64,000 bases of DNA, taken from assembly GCF_900112405.1 (NCBI RefSeq), contig NZ_FOLI01000001.1:372001-436000 (forward strand), written 5' to 3'. The position numbers were made by a program, and so were the translations under genes. Position 1 is the first letter of the stretch. The number at the start of each line of letters is the position of its first letter. The notes under the pieces are model-generated. The model was not told the origin of the DNA and did not search any database. It was given only the letters and a program-made list of their open reading frames with translations. This stretch comes from Fructobacillus durionis. GTDB lineage: Bacteria > Bacillota > Bacilli > Lactobacillales > Lactobacillaceae. Below are positions 8,152-17,250 of this stretch, in pieces.

Positions 8152-8772
8152 ATGTATCCAAAACGTTTTATTCAATTATTTCTTATCTTTTTTGTAACGG
8201 TCATTGTTGCCGAATTACTGTCTGATGGGGTGGGGATGAACAGTCTTTGGCCTCACATCTTCTTTGTGACGGTCATTGGCTATTTGGTCTTGGTAACGCC
8301 TTTAACGATTTTGACGGTGATGAAGAACCGCAAGAAGTTTGGTAAGGACGATGCCACTAGTAAGAACGAGGCATTGAACGAAGCCTACGCGGCATTACCA
8401 AACATGGTTGCGCTGGCAACAAAGGATGAAAGCTGCTTGGTTTCAAACACTTTGATTGCCTTTAAGCCATCAGCACGTGAAGAAAACGTTTTGTACTTAG
8501 TAACCGATAAGGATTCAACCAAAGCCGCTGACTTACGCTGCCATCCTGAATGTGCCTTTACCACTTGGTACGCTAAGTCTGGATTGCGTTTGCACTCCAA
8601 CCAGACAACCGCCGTTGTACTGGAAGATGAATTGGCTGAAAGTGAAATTGCAGAACATCCTGAAATTTTGAAACTTTCTGAGAATGCTGCTAAGCAAGCG
8701 GTCATTAAGTTGACTTTTTCTTCTATTGTAATTGAATCTTTCCAAAAGGCTGCCCAAGTGCTAACCTTTTAA
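8152..8772 (+). CDS. Membrane-anchored pyridoxamine-5'-phosphate-oxidase-like protein
   Basis: The first 60 residues contain two hydrophobic segments (about 5-25 and 33-57), followed by a soluble domain resembling the split-barrel flavin-binding PNPOx-like family. Signs of the latter are PNMVALATKDESCLVSNT, then LYLVTDKDSTKAADLRCHPECAFTTW. In this family the pattern reports a flavin- or heme-type ligand site, but true PdxH catalytic residues are not evident. I therefore do not propose vitamin B6 synthesis. It has its own promoter and a terminator. An inner-membrane redox or ligand-binding role is inference only. Confidence 0.7.
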   Translation: MYPKRFIQLFLIFFVTVIVAELLSDGVGMNSLWPHIFFVTVIGYLVLVTPLTILTVMKNRKKFGKDDATSKNEALNEAYAALPNMVALATKDESCLVSNTLIAFKPSAREENVLYLVTDKDSTKAADLRCHPECAFTTWYAKSGLRLHSNQTTAVVLEDELAESEIAEHPEILKLSENAAKQAVIKLTFSSIVIESFQKAAQVLTF

Positions 8773-8778
8773 TAGACA

Positions 8779-8806
8779 AACGAGACTGTAAAGTTCTCGT
8801 TTTTTA
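8779..8806 (+). terminator. Terminator after the PNPOx-like gene
   Basis: AACGAGA (8779-8785) pairs with TCTCGTT (8795-8801), followed by a T run. Confidence 0.75.
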
Positions 8807-8857
8807 TTTGATGTTTGAAGATGACTTTTTAAAAAATATCTGTTTTAATATTCTGTA

Positions 8858-8866
8858 TGCTATAAT
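8858..8866 (+). promoter_or_regulatory. Extended -10 promoter of topA
   Basis: TG-C-TATAAT, with a perfect -10 hexamer at 8861-8866, lies 32 bp before the GTG start of topA. No strong -35 box is visible. Confidence 0.65.
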
Positions 8867-8898
8867 GCAGATAATTTGAAGAACTGTGAGGATCTGTC

Positions 8899-10992
8899 GT
8901 GGCAGAGAAGAAAACGAGCAAAACGACAACTCGTAAGAAAACAACTAGCAAGAAGACGACCCGGTCTTCTAAAAATAAAAAACTGGTGATTGTCGAGTCT
9001 CCTTCGAAGGCAAAGACAATTGAAAAGTACCTTGGTTCTACTTACCAAGTTGTGGCATCAATCGGTCACGTTCGTGACTTGCCTAAGTCAACCTTGGGTG
9101 TTGATGTCGAGGACAACTACCAGCCAAAGTACATTAACATTCGTGGAAAAGGTCCCGTCATTAAGGACCTGAAGAAGGCGGCTAAGAACGCCAAGCAAGT
9201 TTATCTCGCATCCGACCCGGATCGCGAAGGGGAAGCCATTGCCTGGCACTTGCAATATATTTTAGGGTTGGACCCCGAAAAATCCAACCGTGTTGTTTTT
9301 AACGAAATTACCAAAGATACTGTTAAGAACGCTTTTAAGGAGCCACGGACCATCAACCAGGATTTGGTCGATGCCCAGCAGGCCCGTCGAATCATTGACC
9401 GACTCGTGGGTTACTCGATTTCACCCGTCTTGTGGAAGACAGTGAAGCGTGGTTTGTCAGCCGGACGTGTTCAGTCCGTTGCTCTTGGTTTGATTATCGC
9501 CCGTGAAAAGGAAATCCAAGCCTTCCAACCAGAAGAATACTGGACCTTGGATTCTGAATTTAAGAAGGGCCGCTCAAAGTTTAAGGCGAACTTCTACGGA
9601 TTTGATGGTAAGAAACAGCCACTGCCTGATAACGCAGCCGTCCAGAGTGTGATGGGGCAGTTGGACACGAAGAAGCCATTTACGGTTTCTTCCGTTAAGG
9701 CGAAGGAACGTAAGCGTTCCCCACAGCCACCATTTACCACGTCAACTATGCAACAGGCAGCCAACACGCAGTTGAAGTTCCGTACTCGAAAGACGATGAT
9801 GACGGCTCAGCAATTGTATGAAGGGATTAACTTGGGCCGTGGACTCGGACAAGTTGGGTTGATTACCTATATGCGTACCGATTCAACCCGTTTGTCAGCG
9901 GTTGCTAAGAATGCAGCTGCTCAATACATTCACAACGAATGGGGTGAAGAGTACTCAAGCCATAAGCCAGTGGCTGGTGTCCCTCAGGAAGGGGCACAGG
10001 ATGCCCACGAAGCCATTCGTCCAACGGATGTTTTCAAGACACCCGCTTCTATCAAGGATAAGTTGACGCCTGACCAGTTCAAGCTCTACTCCTTGATTTG
10101 GTCCCGTTTCGTCGCATCCTTGATGACACCAGAAATCTTGGATACGATGGCCGTGACGGTTGAACAAAACGGTGTGCTCTTCCACGCCAATGGTTCTAAG
10201 ACAAAGTTCCCTGGATTTACGAAGGCCTATCCTTCAGCCAAGGAAAAGGACAACCTTCTACCTGATTTGGCGGAGGGGGATGCCGTTGATTTGGCAAAGA
10301 CCAATCCGGAACAGCACTTCACAATGCCACCAGCCCGTTATTCTGAAGCGGCTTTGATTAAGGCCTTGGAAGAAAACGGTGTTGGACGTCCTTCAACTTA
10401 TGCACCGACCTTGGATACGATCCAGCGTCGTAACTACGTCCGTGTGGATGCCCGTAAGTTTGTGCCAACTGAATTAGGTGAAGTTGTTCAAAACATCGTG
10501 GACGACAAGTTCCCGGATATCACCAATACGAAGTTTACTGCCAAAGTCGAGCACTCACTGGATGAAATCGAAGTCGGTGAGAAGAAGTGGGTGCCAGTTG
10601 TGGACGAGTTCTACAAGCCATTTGCTAAGGAAGTCGAATCCGCTGAAAAGACTTTGGAAAAGATTACCATGCACGATGAATTGGCGGGGATGGACTGTGA
10701 GGTCTGTGGCGCACCAATGGTTGTGAAGATGGGACGCTACGGTAAGTTCTACGCCTGTTCTCGTTTCCCAGATTGCCGTAACACCAAGGCAATTGTGCAA
10801 GAAATCGGGATTGAATGTCCAAAGTGTCATAAGGGGCAGGTCGTTGAGCGTAAGACCAAGCGTGGTCGAAAGTTCTACGGTTGTTCCCGTTACCCTGACT
10901 GTGATTTCGTTTCATGGGATAAGCCAAAGGCGCCCGGTGAAGAACAGTCGGATGATAAAAAAGATACGAAGAAGAAAACTGGCGCTAAGTAA
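8899..10992 (+). CDS. topA: DNA topoisomerase I (type IA)
   Basis: Relaxes negative supercoils by single-strand passage. The toprim domain opens with [18 protein letters not shown] and has [13 protein letters not shown]. The DNA-linking tyrosine is Tyr324 in [12 protein letters not shown]. Two C-terminal Cys4 zinc ribbons ([10 protein letters not shown]...CSRFPDC and [10 protein letters not shown]...CSRYPDC) follow, and 697 residues is usual for Firmicutes. The first 28 residues are an unusual Lys/Thr/Ser-rich tail that probably contacts nucleic acid. The start is GTG 8899, with GAGGAT just upstream. It is monocistronic, between an extended -10 promoter and a terminator. Confidence 0.97.
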   Translation: MAEKKTSKTTTRKKTTSKKTTRSSKNKKLVIVESPSKAKTIEKYLGSTYQVVASIGHVRDLPKSTLGVDVEDNYQPKYINIRGKGPVIKDLKKAAKNAKQVYLASDPDREGEAIAWHLQYILGLDPEKSNRVVFNEITKDTVKNAFKEPRTINQDLVDAQQARRIIDRLVGYSISPVLWKTVKRGLSAGRVQSVALGLIIAREKEIQAFQPEEYWTLDSEFKKGRSKFKANFYGFDGKKQPLPDNAAVQSVMGQLDTKKPFTVSSVKAKERKRSPQPPFTTSTMQQAANTQLKFRTRKTMMTAQQLYEGINLGRGLGQVGLITYMRTDSTRLSAVAKNAAAQYIHNEWGEEYSSHKPVAGVPQEGAQDAHEAIRPTDVFKTPASIKDKLTPDQFKLYSLIWSRFVASLMTPEILDTMAVTVEQNGVLFHANGSKTKFPGFTKAYPSAKEKDNLLPDLAEGDAVDLAKTNPEQHFTMPPARYSEAALIKALEENGVGRPSTYAPTLDTIQRRNYVRVDARKFVPTELGEVVQNIVDDKFPDITNTKFTAKVEHSLDEIEVGEKKWVPVVDEFYKPFAKEVESAEKTLEKITMHDELAGMDCEVCGAPMVVKMGRYGKFYACSRFPDCRNTKAIVQEIGIECPKCHKGQVVERKTKRGRKFYGCSRYPDCDFVSWDKPKAPGEEQSDDKKDTKKKTGAK

Positions 10993-11020
10993 TATTGCTT
11001 AAGAAACTAGTTTAAGTAAA

Positions 11021-11047
11021 AGACGAGCCGCTGGGCTCGCCTTTTTT
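11021..11047 (+). terminator. Terminator after topA
   Basis: CGAGCC (11024-11029) pairs with GGCTCG (11034-11039) around a GCTG loop, followed by six T. Confidence 0.8.
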
Positions 11048-11061
11048 AGAAAAGAGATTAA

Positions 11062-11871
11062 ATGGTCAAAAAAGTACTTACAATTGCGGGTTCTGACTCG
11101 CTTTCAGGTGGTGGCTTACAGGCTGACTTGGCGACTTTTGCAACGAAGGGGCTGGCAGCTTTTTCGGTCATCTCTTCGATTGCCATTATTCAGGAAAACG
11201 CTGTGACGATTCAGCCGGTAGATGATCAAACCTTTGCGACGCAATTTGAATCGTTGGAGCAGGTTGACCACTTTGATGCCATTAAAGTTGGCTTGCTTTG
11301 CTCGGTTGAACAAATCGAAACGACCTATCACTTCTTAAAGGGCTACTTAGGGCCGATTGTTGTTGATCCGGTACTGTCCTTTAAGGAGGGAGAGCTGGCG
11401 GTTGATCCGGAGATTTTAACCGCTTACCTTGACCGACTATTACCATTGGCCACTGTGGCAACGCCGAACTTGAATGAAGCCATTGCCTTAGCTCATCAGA
11501 ACTATTTACCTCGGACAAAATCGGCAGCCGTTGCTCTAGCCAAACAATTGAGTGCCCGTGCCCGTTGTGCCATCTATTTGAAGGCTGGTCAGCAAATCCT
11601 AGCTGATCACCAGATTGATGTGCTAATGGATGAAGATGGACATTTATCGGTGATTCGCCATGAAACCATTCATTCGGACGGAAATAACGGAGCGGGTTGT
11701 ACTTTGGCAGCGGCCTTAACCGCCCGTCTGGCCTTTGGGGATGAACTGTACGATGCCGCCCAACGTGCAGCGGAATTTACACGCCAGGGAATTCGACATG
11801 CCTACTCCTTATCGGATAAGCGTTCGGATGGCAATGTTTGGCCAAACTGGTATTTAGCAAAGAATAAATAA
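11062..11871 (+). CDS. PfkB-family pyridoxal / hydroxymethylpyrimidine kinase
   Basis: Cytoplasmic kinase of the ThiD/PdxK branch of the ribokinase-like superfamily. It phosphorylates either pyridoxine-type vitamers or hydroxymethylpyrimidine. The N-terminal LTIAGSDSLSGGGLQADLAT motif and the anion-hole motif around SDGNNGAGCTLAAAL near residues 210-225 are diagnostic, and 269 residues is typical. The sequence alone does not settle the substrate. No thiamine genes are near, and the pyridoxal kinase assignment is the commoner one for an isolated copy in lactic acid bacteria. A hairpin shared with the next, convergent gene ends it. Confidence 0.85.
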   Translation: MVKKVLTIAGSDSLSGGGLQADLATFATKGLAAFSVISSIAIIQENAVTIQPVDDQTFATQFESLEQVDHFDAIKVGLLCSVEQIETTYHFLKGYLGPIVVDPVLSFKEGELAVDPEILTAYLDRLLPLATVATPNLNEAIALAHQNYLPRTKSAAVALAKQLSARARCAIYLKAGQQILADHQIDVLMDEDGHLSVIRHETIHSDGNNGAGCTLAAALTARLAFGDELYDAAQRAAEFTRQGIRHAYSLSDKRSDGNVWPNWYLAKNK

Positions 11872-11930
11872 AAAAACGACTCCTTGATTGGATAGGCCTA
11901 AAGGCAGTTCAATCATTGAGTCGTTTTATT
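11871..11930. terminator. Bidirectional terminator, vitamin kinase / Ada-like gene
   Basis: AAAACGACTC (11873-11882) pairs with GAGTCGTTTT (11918-11927), extended by TGATTG/CAATCA inside. A and T runs flank both sides. The right arm overlaps the last codons of the convergent Ada-like gene. Confidence 0.8.
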
Positions 11931-12477
11931 TTGCTTGTTTACGATATTGTACGGCGGTCATGCCAACTTGTTGCTTGAAAACCGTGTTGAAATAAGAGAG
12001 GTTTGGGATGCCGACTTTTAAGCCAATCAGTGCAACAGAATCCTTGCTGTCGCGGAGCATCTTCTTGGCCTGATACATTCGAAGGCGTACGAGGTAGGCC
12101 TGGGGCGTTTCATCAGTTGTGGTAACGAAGGCCCGGTGGATGACGCCAGTTGATACGTTGAATTCATCGGCTAGCGTTTCCAGGGTTAGACGTTTCTGAT
12201 AGTTGTGAGCCAAGTAAACCTTCACTTGATAGACCAGCTTTGCTTTGTCTGAAAGGACACCGAAGGGCTGGCAATCAGGGCAGGGGACAAAGCCTTCAAA
12301 AAGTGCCTCATCGCAAGTTTTAAAAATGCGGATATCCTTTGGAACACAGTCTTCTTCACGTTGGCAGGAAGGGCAGCAAACCCGGTGGTCAGCTGTTACG
12401 CCGTAAATGAACTGGCCGTCAAAACTAGCGTCCTGATCGTGAATCGCTTGCCAACGCTTCTTGGTTAATGAATACAT
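11926..12477 (-). CDS. Ada-like methylphosphotriester repair protein / AraC regulator
   Basis: Resembles AdaA: an N-terminal zinc domain that takes a methyl group from DNA phosphotriesters, joined to an AraC-type helix-turn-helix. The four zinc cysteines are visible with Ada spacing: Cys34 and Cys38 (RVCCPSC), Cys66 and Cys69 (VPCPDC). Cys34 is the position that accepts methyl in Ada. The AraC part covers about residues 85-183 (RLTLETLADEFNVS and VGIPNLSYFNTVFKQQVG). The C-terminal O6-methylguanine methyltransferase of E. coli Ada is absent, and no separate copy is in this window. Methylation sensing is inference from the conserved cysteines. A GGAAGGAG ribosome site precedes the ATG. Confidence 0.82.
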   Translation of the reverse strand: MYSLTKKRWQAIHDQDASFDGQFIYGVTADHRVCCPSCQREEDCVPKDIRIFKTCDEALFEGFVPCPDCQPFGVLSDKAKLVYQVKVYLAHNYQKRLTLETLADEFNVSTGVIHRAFVTTTDETPQAYLVRLRMYQAKKMLRDSKDSVALIGLKVGIPNLSYFNTVFKQQVGMTAVQYRKQAK

Positions 12478-12532
12478 GACTGACTCCTTCCATAAAAGTG
12501 AATGGTCTTTCTAAAAAAACATAATATTATTA

Positions 12533-12541
12533 ATTTTAGCA
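12533..12541 (-). promoter_or_regulatory. Extended -10 promoter of the Ada-like gene
   Basis: Read on the minus strand, TG-C-TAAAAT lies about 60 bp before the ATG. The rest of the 230-bp divergent region (12478-12707) is AT-rich, with no gene I can support. Confidence 0.45.
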
Positions 12542-12680
12542 CGAAATAGCGCTTTAGGGGGTTGAACATTGCTATAGCGATAATTGCCTTTGCCCTTCGG
12601 TATTTCAGAAGTGACGCTCGAAAAATATGGAAAGTTTTCATTTTCTAAAAATGCTTCTTTATACTTAGAACTGAGCAGGA

Positions 12681-12686
12681 TATAAT
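12681..12686 (+). promoter_or_regulatory. -10 box of the TPR protein gene
   Basis: A perfect TATAAT lies 43 bp before the chosen ATG at 12729, with TTTATA about 17 bp further upstream. Confidence 0.5.
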
Positions 12687-12728
12687 AGTTAGTAGAGTTT
12701 TTTAACAATGAACAAAGGGGCGGTAATC

Positions 12729-14000
12729 ATGACAAATCACGCAGAAGAAATGATGAGTGCATTGAACTTAGGTCAGGTGACTGACGCTCAAAAAGCCTTT
12801 GACCTTTCGCTTAAAGAGGATAGCGATGATTTGGTTTTCTCACTGGCAGAAGACCTATACGCCATGGGCTTTGTGGATGAATCCAAGCAGGCTTATTTAC
12901 AGCTTTTAGCAAAGCACCCGGACGAAGATCAATTGAAGTCTGCGCTTGCCGAATTAGCCATTGAAGAAGATAACTTAGAGGAAGCTCAGGATTATTTGGC
13001 ACAGATTGCACCTAATTCAGATGCCTACTTGCAGGCATTGCTGGTCAAGGCCGACCTATATCAGCAGGAAGGCTTACAGGAGTCTGCTGAATACGCTTTG
13101 AAGCAGGCACGGCAGATTGCACCAGAGGAACCAGTGGTGGCCTTCGCCTTAGCGGAGTTTTACTTTTCAACTGGGGAGTATAACAAGGCCATTGCCTTGT
13201 ACCGCTCCTTGCTTCTCATGGGCCAACGCCGAATTGCCAAAGTCGATGTTGCTGCTCGAATTGGAACGGCCTATGCTGCTGTTGGCAATATTGATAACGC
13301 CATTGCTTACTTCGAACAGATTAAGCCAATCGATATGACGGTTGATAATAAGTTCCAACTTGGCTTCCTTTACTATCAAAAGGGTGAAACCGCTGAAGCG
13401 GTTGAACTCTTGGAAGAAGTCTTGGACATTGACCCACACTACACCTCGGTCTATCCAATTCTGGGTCAAGCTCAGGAAAAGGCCAACGAAAAAGAGGCCG
13501 CTCTCAAAACTTATCAGGCAGGTCTATCTTATGACCAAACTAACGTCGTACTCTTTCGTTTGACTGCCAACCTGGCTTTCCAGATGGGGGATGACAAGTT
13601 GGCCGAAGATTCTTATAAGAAGGCCCTGGCTTTGGATGATGCCGATGTGGTTACAATTGCGGCGATGGCCGACTTTTACTTAGCTAAGCATGATTATGAC
13701 CAAACGATTGAAATGATTACGGATGCGAATAAGCGCGACCTCTTTGATCCAAAGTTTAACTGGGATTTGGCCCGTGCCTACCATGCCAAGGAAGAGGATG
13801 AAAAAGCAGCTTCCTATTGGCAACAAGCAGCCGAGGATTATCCAGAAGATACGGACTTCCTCCACGATTTGGCGGACTGGTACCATGAAACGGGAAATCG
13901 TGACGAAGAAGCAGCTACTTTGAAGAAGGCCTTAGCTATTAATCCTGACAACTTTGAATTGTCCGAACGACTAGCTGAATTGGAAGACGTATTTTTCTAA
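12729..14000 (+). CDS. Tetratricopeptide-repeat protein (YpiA-like)
   Basis: A cytoplasmic, almost wholly helical protein of about 423 residues, made of roughly ten 34-residue TPR units. Several are obvious, for example around EYNKAIALYRSLLLMG, NIDNAIAYFEQIKPID and AEAVELLEEVLDIDP. No signal peptide or enzyme motif is visible, so it is a protein-protein scaffold of unknown partner. I choose ATG 12729 over the in-frame ATG at 12708, because AAAGGGG (12714-12720) sits eight bases before it and inside the longer version. The gene lies upstream of cca, as in several Lactobacillales. Confidence 0.85.
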   Translation: MTNHAEEMMSALNLGQVTDAQKAFDLSLKEDSDDLVFSLAEDLYAMGFVDESKQAYLQLLAKHPDEDQLKSALAELAIEEDNLEEAQDYLAQIAPNSDAYLQALLVKADLYQQEGLQESAEYALKQARQIAPEEPVVAFALAEFYFSTGEYNKAIALYRSLLLMGQRRIAKVDVAARIGTAYAAVGNIDNAIAYFEQIKPIDMTVDNKFQLGFLYYQKGETAEAVELLEEVLDIDPHYTSVYPILGQAQEKANEKEAALKTYQAGLSYDQTNVVLFRLTANLAFQMGDDKLAEDSYKKALALDDADVVTIAAMADFYLAKHDYDQTIEMITDANKRDLFDPKFNWDLARAYHAKEEDEKAASYWQQAAEDYPEDTDFLHDLADWYHETGNRDEEAATLKKALAINPDNFELSERLAELEDVFF

Positions 14001-14047
14001 TTTAACCCTTAAAAACAGGCCGTGTTCGTGCATTTATCTAGAATTAT

Positions 14048-14056
14048 TGCTAAGAT
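14048..14056 (+). promoter_or_regulatory. Extended -10 promoter of the cca operon
   Basis: TG-C-TAAGAT precedes cca by 30 bp and could drive the run of genes from cca to rnhB. Confidence 0.45.
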
Positions 14057-14086
14057 AAAACTATAAGGAATAGTTGAGGTGGCCCC

Positions 14087-15289
14087 ATGCAATTTGATGA
14101 ACTGCCCGCCCAGTTAGTGGCGGCCAAACCGATATTAGAAAAGATAAACGAAGCTGGTTTCGAAGCTTACTTCGTTGGTGGCTGTGTCCGCGATATGATT
14201 CTTGGAGAAGAACTCCACGATGTCGATATCGCCTCATCGGCTTACCCAGAAGAGATTAAAGAGATTTTTGACAAGACCGTTGATACGGGTATTCAACACG
14301 GGACGGTCATGGTCTTAGACCATGGGGAAGGTTACGAAATTACGACCTTCCGAACGGAATCAACCTATACGGACTTCCGTCGGCCTGACTCAGTTACCTT
14401 CGTTCGCTCCCTGTCGGAAGACTTGAAGCGCCGTGACTTTACCATTAACGCTTTTGCTTTAGACGCCGATGGTACGGTAATTGATTTGTTTAATGGCCTC
14501 GATGATTTGAAGAAAAAACAAATTCGAGCCGTTGGAAAAGCCAAGGAGCGGTTTACTGAAGACGCCTTGCGAATGATGCGCGCGCTGCGTTTTGCGGCTA
14601 AGTTAGACTTTTCAATTGAAGAGGCGACCTTAGAGGCGTTGGCAGAACTAGCGCCTAACCTGGAAAAGATTGCCGTTGAACGTATTCAGGTTGAATTTGA
14701 AAAGATGCTAATGGGACAGGCGGCCGGCCGTTCTTTGATGACCATGGTTGAAGTTGGCTTGTTGCCATACTTCCCAGGTAAGACTGGTCGAATTAAGGCT
14801 AGTCATTTACTAGAACTAGCCAACTACCTACAAAGCGCCCAGCCTAAGAACTTTGCTGAAGTTTGGACGCTCTATCTAGCCACTGCTGGTCTTAATGCAG
14901 ATGAATTACAAGATGAATTAAGGACTTGGAAGTTATCGCGTGAGGTTATGTCGACGGTTAACCGTTTGGCACCGGCGATTGAGAAGGTGGAGGGCCTGTC
15001 GGTGTGGGACCTCTACCAAATTAACGATTTAGCTGAAACGTTCTTATCAGTACTTGCAATCATCGGTGTTGATGAGTCAGTGCGCTTATCAATTGCTGCA
15101 CAGTTCGATGCTTTGCCAATTCGTTCGGCTAAGGAATTAGCCGTTAACGGTGGTGCGCTGATTCAAGCAGGCATTGCTAAGCCAGGTCCAGCACTTGGAA
15201 AGATTCTTTCAGATATTGAACAGGCCGTTGTAAACGGGCAAGTGGAGAATGAACAAGCGGTGCTTTTCGACTTTGCAAAGGGGAAGTAA
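14087..15289 (+). CDS. cca: CCA tRNA nucleotidyltransferase
   Basis: Adds or repairs the 3' CCA end of tRNAs using CTP and ATP without a template. The class II nucleotidyltransferase head is clear: FVGGCVRDMILG, then HDVDIASSA with the catalytic acidic pair, ITTFRTE, and the RRDFTINAFALD motif that contributes to base selection. FTEDALRMMRALRFAAKLDF starts the helical neck. The 400 residues match Firmicutes enzymes. GAGGTGG precedes the start. The stop is followed after one base by the dihydrofolate reductase ATG. Confidence 0.96.
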   Translation: MQFDELPAQLVAAKPILEKINEAGFEAYFVGGCVRDMILGEELHDVDIASSAYPEEIKEIFDKTVDTGIQHGTVMVLDHGEGYEITTFRTESTYTDFRRPDSVTFVRSLSEDLKRRDFTINAFALDADGTVIDLFNGLDDLKKKQIRAVGKAKERFTEDALRMMRALRFAAKLDFSIEEATLEALAELAPNLEKIAVERIQVEFEKMLMGQAAGRSLMTMVEVGLLPYFPGKTGRIKASHLLELANYLQSAQPKNFAEVWTLYLATAGLNADELQDELRTWKLSREVMSTVNRLAPAIEKVEGLSVWDLYQINDLAETFLSVLAIIGVDESVRLSIAAQFDALPIRSAKELAVNGGALIQAGIAKPGPALGKILSDIEQAVVNGQVENEQAVLFDFAKGK

Positions 15290-15290
15290 T

Positions 15291-15791
15291 ATGGCAGTAT
15301 TAAGAATGGTTTGGGCCGAGGACGACCGACATGCCATTGGTAAAAATGGTACCTTGCCTTGGTCTTTGCCAGCTGATTTAGCACACTTTAAATCTGAAAC
15401 ATTAAATAGTACGATGTTAATGGGCCGTGCCACATGGGACTCCATTGGCCGACCTTTGCCAAAACGACGAACTGTTGTTTTGACAAGACAGCAGGACTTC
15501 AATCCGGGCTTTGATTCAGTTATCGTTGTTCATTCATTGGATGAGCTAAAGAAATTGATTGAAGCTGAGTGGAAGGAAGACCAATTGGTTACAGTTGCCG
15601 GTGGCGCTCAGCTATACAAAGCGTTAATGCCCATGGCAACGGAACTATCCGTTACGAAGGTAGCGGGTGACTTTGACGGCGATACATTTGTCGAAGCAAT
15701 TGATCCATCTATTTTTGAATTAACTAATAAAGAAGAATTGGTTGATAATGGTCAAGCAATTCAATTTTTAACATATAAGCGAAGGGCTTAG
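15291..15791 (+). CDS. dfrA: Dihydrofolate reductase
   Basis: Reduces dihydrofolate to tetrahydrofolate with NADPH, the trimethoprim target. Visible motifs are IGKNGTLPW near residue 20, GRATWDSIGRPLP for the NADPH-binding turn, and VAGGAQLYKALMP near residue 105. I start at ATG 15291 (166 residues), because AAAGGGGAAG is correctly placed and the N-terminus then begins MAVLRMVWAED, as in the family; an upstream ATG in frame lies inside cca. No thymidylate synthase gene is adjacent, unlike the common thyA-folA pairing. Confidence 0.94.
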   Translation: MAVLRMVWAEDDRHAIGKNGTLPWSLPADLAHFKSETLNSTMLMGRATWDSIGRPLPKRRTVVLTRQQDFNPGFDSVIVVHSLDELKKLIEAEWKEDQLVTVAGGAQLYKALMPMATELSVTKVAGDFDGDTFVEAIDPSIFELTNKEELVDNGQAIQFLTYKRRA

Positions 15792-15800
15792 GGGGAAACG

Positions 15801-16652
15801 ATGAGCAAGGTAAAGATTGTAACTGATTCAGGTGCACGTTTTTCAGAGGCAGAATTAAAGGAATTCGATATGCAAATCGTTCCTTTGTCAGTTGAAATTG
15901 ATGGCACAATCTATCAAGACGGTGTTAGCATTACATCTGAAAAGTTCTTGGACTTGATGAAAGAAAGTAAGGAATTGCCTCATACTTCACAGCCATCAAT
16001 TGGTTCCTTCCAAGAAGCCTACGAAAAGGCTGCCGATGGTGATGAAGATGTTGAAATCCTTTCATTGCACATTTCATCTGGATTGTCAGGTACTGTAAAC
16101 GCTGCTAGCCAAGCATCGGCACTTGTTCGTAACAAGGTTGTTGCCTTCGATACACGCTCAGCTGACCGTTCCGAAGCATTCGTTGTTTTGGCAGCGGCTC
16201 GTGTTGCTGCAGCTGGTGGTAGCATGGACGAAGTCCTTGCAGCAGCTGAAAAGGCCCGTGATGAAACTTACATCTACTTGTCATTCCGTACGCTAGACAA
16301 CATGGTTGCTGGTGGACGACTCTCAAAGACACAGGGCTTGATTGGAAACTTGTTGAACATTAAGGTTGGTGCCTTTGTCGATAAGGAAGGAAAAGTCGAT
16401 GTTGCGGTTAAGGGCCGTGGTATGAAGACTTTGAACAAGTTTAACGACGATGTGATTGAAAAGATGAAGGGCTTCAAGACGATGAAGCACATTGGTGTGA
16501 GTCACGCTGGTATTCCAGAAGAAGCACAGGCTTTGGCTGATCGTTTGAATGAAATCTGGCCTGATATGGATATCTTGGTATCCACCACATCACCATTGAT
16601 TTCAACGCACACTGGGTTAGGCGCTTTAGCCATCTTGTTTGAAGCAGAATAA
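15801..16652 (+). CDS. DegV family fatty-acid-binding protein
   Basis: Homolog of FakB, which holds a fatty acid for phosphorylation by FakA in uptake of exogenous fatty acids. The N-terminal IVTDSGARF, the TSQPSIGSF loop, the ISSGLSGTVNAA motif near residue 90 and the VSTTSPLISTHTGLGAL C-terminus are characteristic. Length, 283 residues, is normal. A strong AGGGGGAAA ribosome site precedes ATG 15801. It is embedded in a housekeeping operon, ten bases after dfrA. FakA is not in this window. Lipid binding is known for the family, not shown here. Confidence 0.92.
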   Translation: MSKVKIVTDSGARFSEAELKEFDMQIVPLSVEIDGTIYQDGVSITSEKFLDLMKESKELPHTSQPSIGSFQEAYEKAADGDEDVEILSLHISSGLSGTVNAASQASALVRNKVVAFDTRSADRSEAFVVLAAARVAAAGGSMDEVLAAAEKARDETYIYLSFRTLDNMVAGGRLSKTQGLIGNLLNIKVGAFVDKEGKVDVAVKGRGMKTLNKFNDDVIEKMKGFKTMKHIGVSHAGIPEEAQALADRLNEIWPDMDILVSTTSPLISTHTGLGALAILFEAE

Positions 16653-16674
16653 AGAGTAGTAAGAGGGGTTTGTC

Positions 16675-17250
16675 ATGAAGAAGCACCGTTCCGTTTGGTT
16701 TTGGTTCTTTTGGTTATTAATAATTGCCATTCTATCGTTTGGGGCCTACACGGCTTACTTAGCAATGATGCCGACACGGACAAACTTTAGTACGACAACA
16801 CCTAGTCAGAATACTAAAATTGATTTGACTTTGAACCGTGACCAGTTGAACGCCTTGGCTAAGACCTACTTAACCGATGATTCAAATGGTAAATACCAGG
16901 TGAAGGTTAATTCCGACAACGTTGTGGCGAATACGACGGTGACAATTTTTGGTCAGAAGTTGGATGCCCAGTTGACGATGGACCCAAAGACGACTGATGA
17001 CGGAAACATTATTATGGCTGTTCAAAAGGTGGAACTCGGTCGCCTGGACTTGCCAGTCAACGTGGCCATGGGCTACATTAAGGCCATGTACTCTGGTCCT
17101 AAGGGTGTTTCAATTCAACCTGATCAGCAGCAAATTGCCCTTGATTTGTCTAAGTTGACGAACAAGAACGGTTGGACGGTTCGTGCCGACCAATTCGATT
17201 TGAAGGAAAACCGTTTCGCCTTTACAGGAGTGATGCAAAATGCCCAGTAA
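16675..17250 (+). CDS. YpmS family membrane-anchored protein (DUF2140)
   Basis: A 191-residue protein with one N-terminal membrane helix (about 8-30, FWFFWLLIIAILSFGAY) and an extracytoplasmic beta-rich domain. The overall pattern, including LTLNRDQLNALAKTYL and MGYIKAMYSGPKGVSIQPD, matches the YpmS family found beside dfrA and degV in Bacillus and Lactobacillus. Function is unknown. The 3' end overlaps the following gene by 11 bases, so they are co-translated. Confidence 0.85.
   Translation: MKKHRSVWFWFFWLLIIAILSFGAYTAYLAMMPTRTNFSTTTPSQNTKIDLTLNRDQLNALAKTYLTDDSNGKYQVKVNSDNVVANTTVTIFGQKLDAQLTMDPKTTDDGNIIMAVQKVELGRLDLPVNVAMGYIKAMYSGPKGVSIQPDQQQIALDLSKLTNKNGWTVRADQFDLKENRFAFTGVMQNAQ

Noticed and set aside
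12511-12708. 65-codon minus-strand frame between the Ada-like and TPR genes
   Set aside because: It covers both promoters, is AT-rich, lacks a ribosome site and its product is not protein-like.
17240-17250. Frameshift between the YpmS-like and YozE genes
   Set aside because: Both proteins are complete with their own starts; an 11-base overlap is normal coupling.
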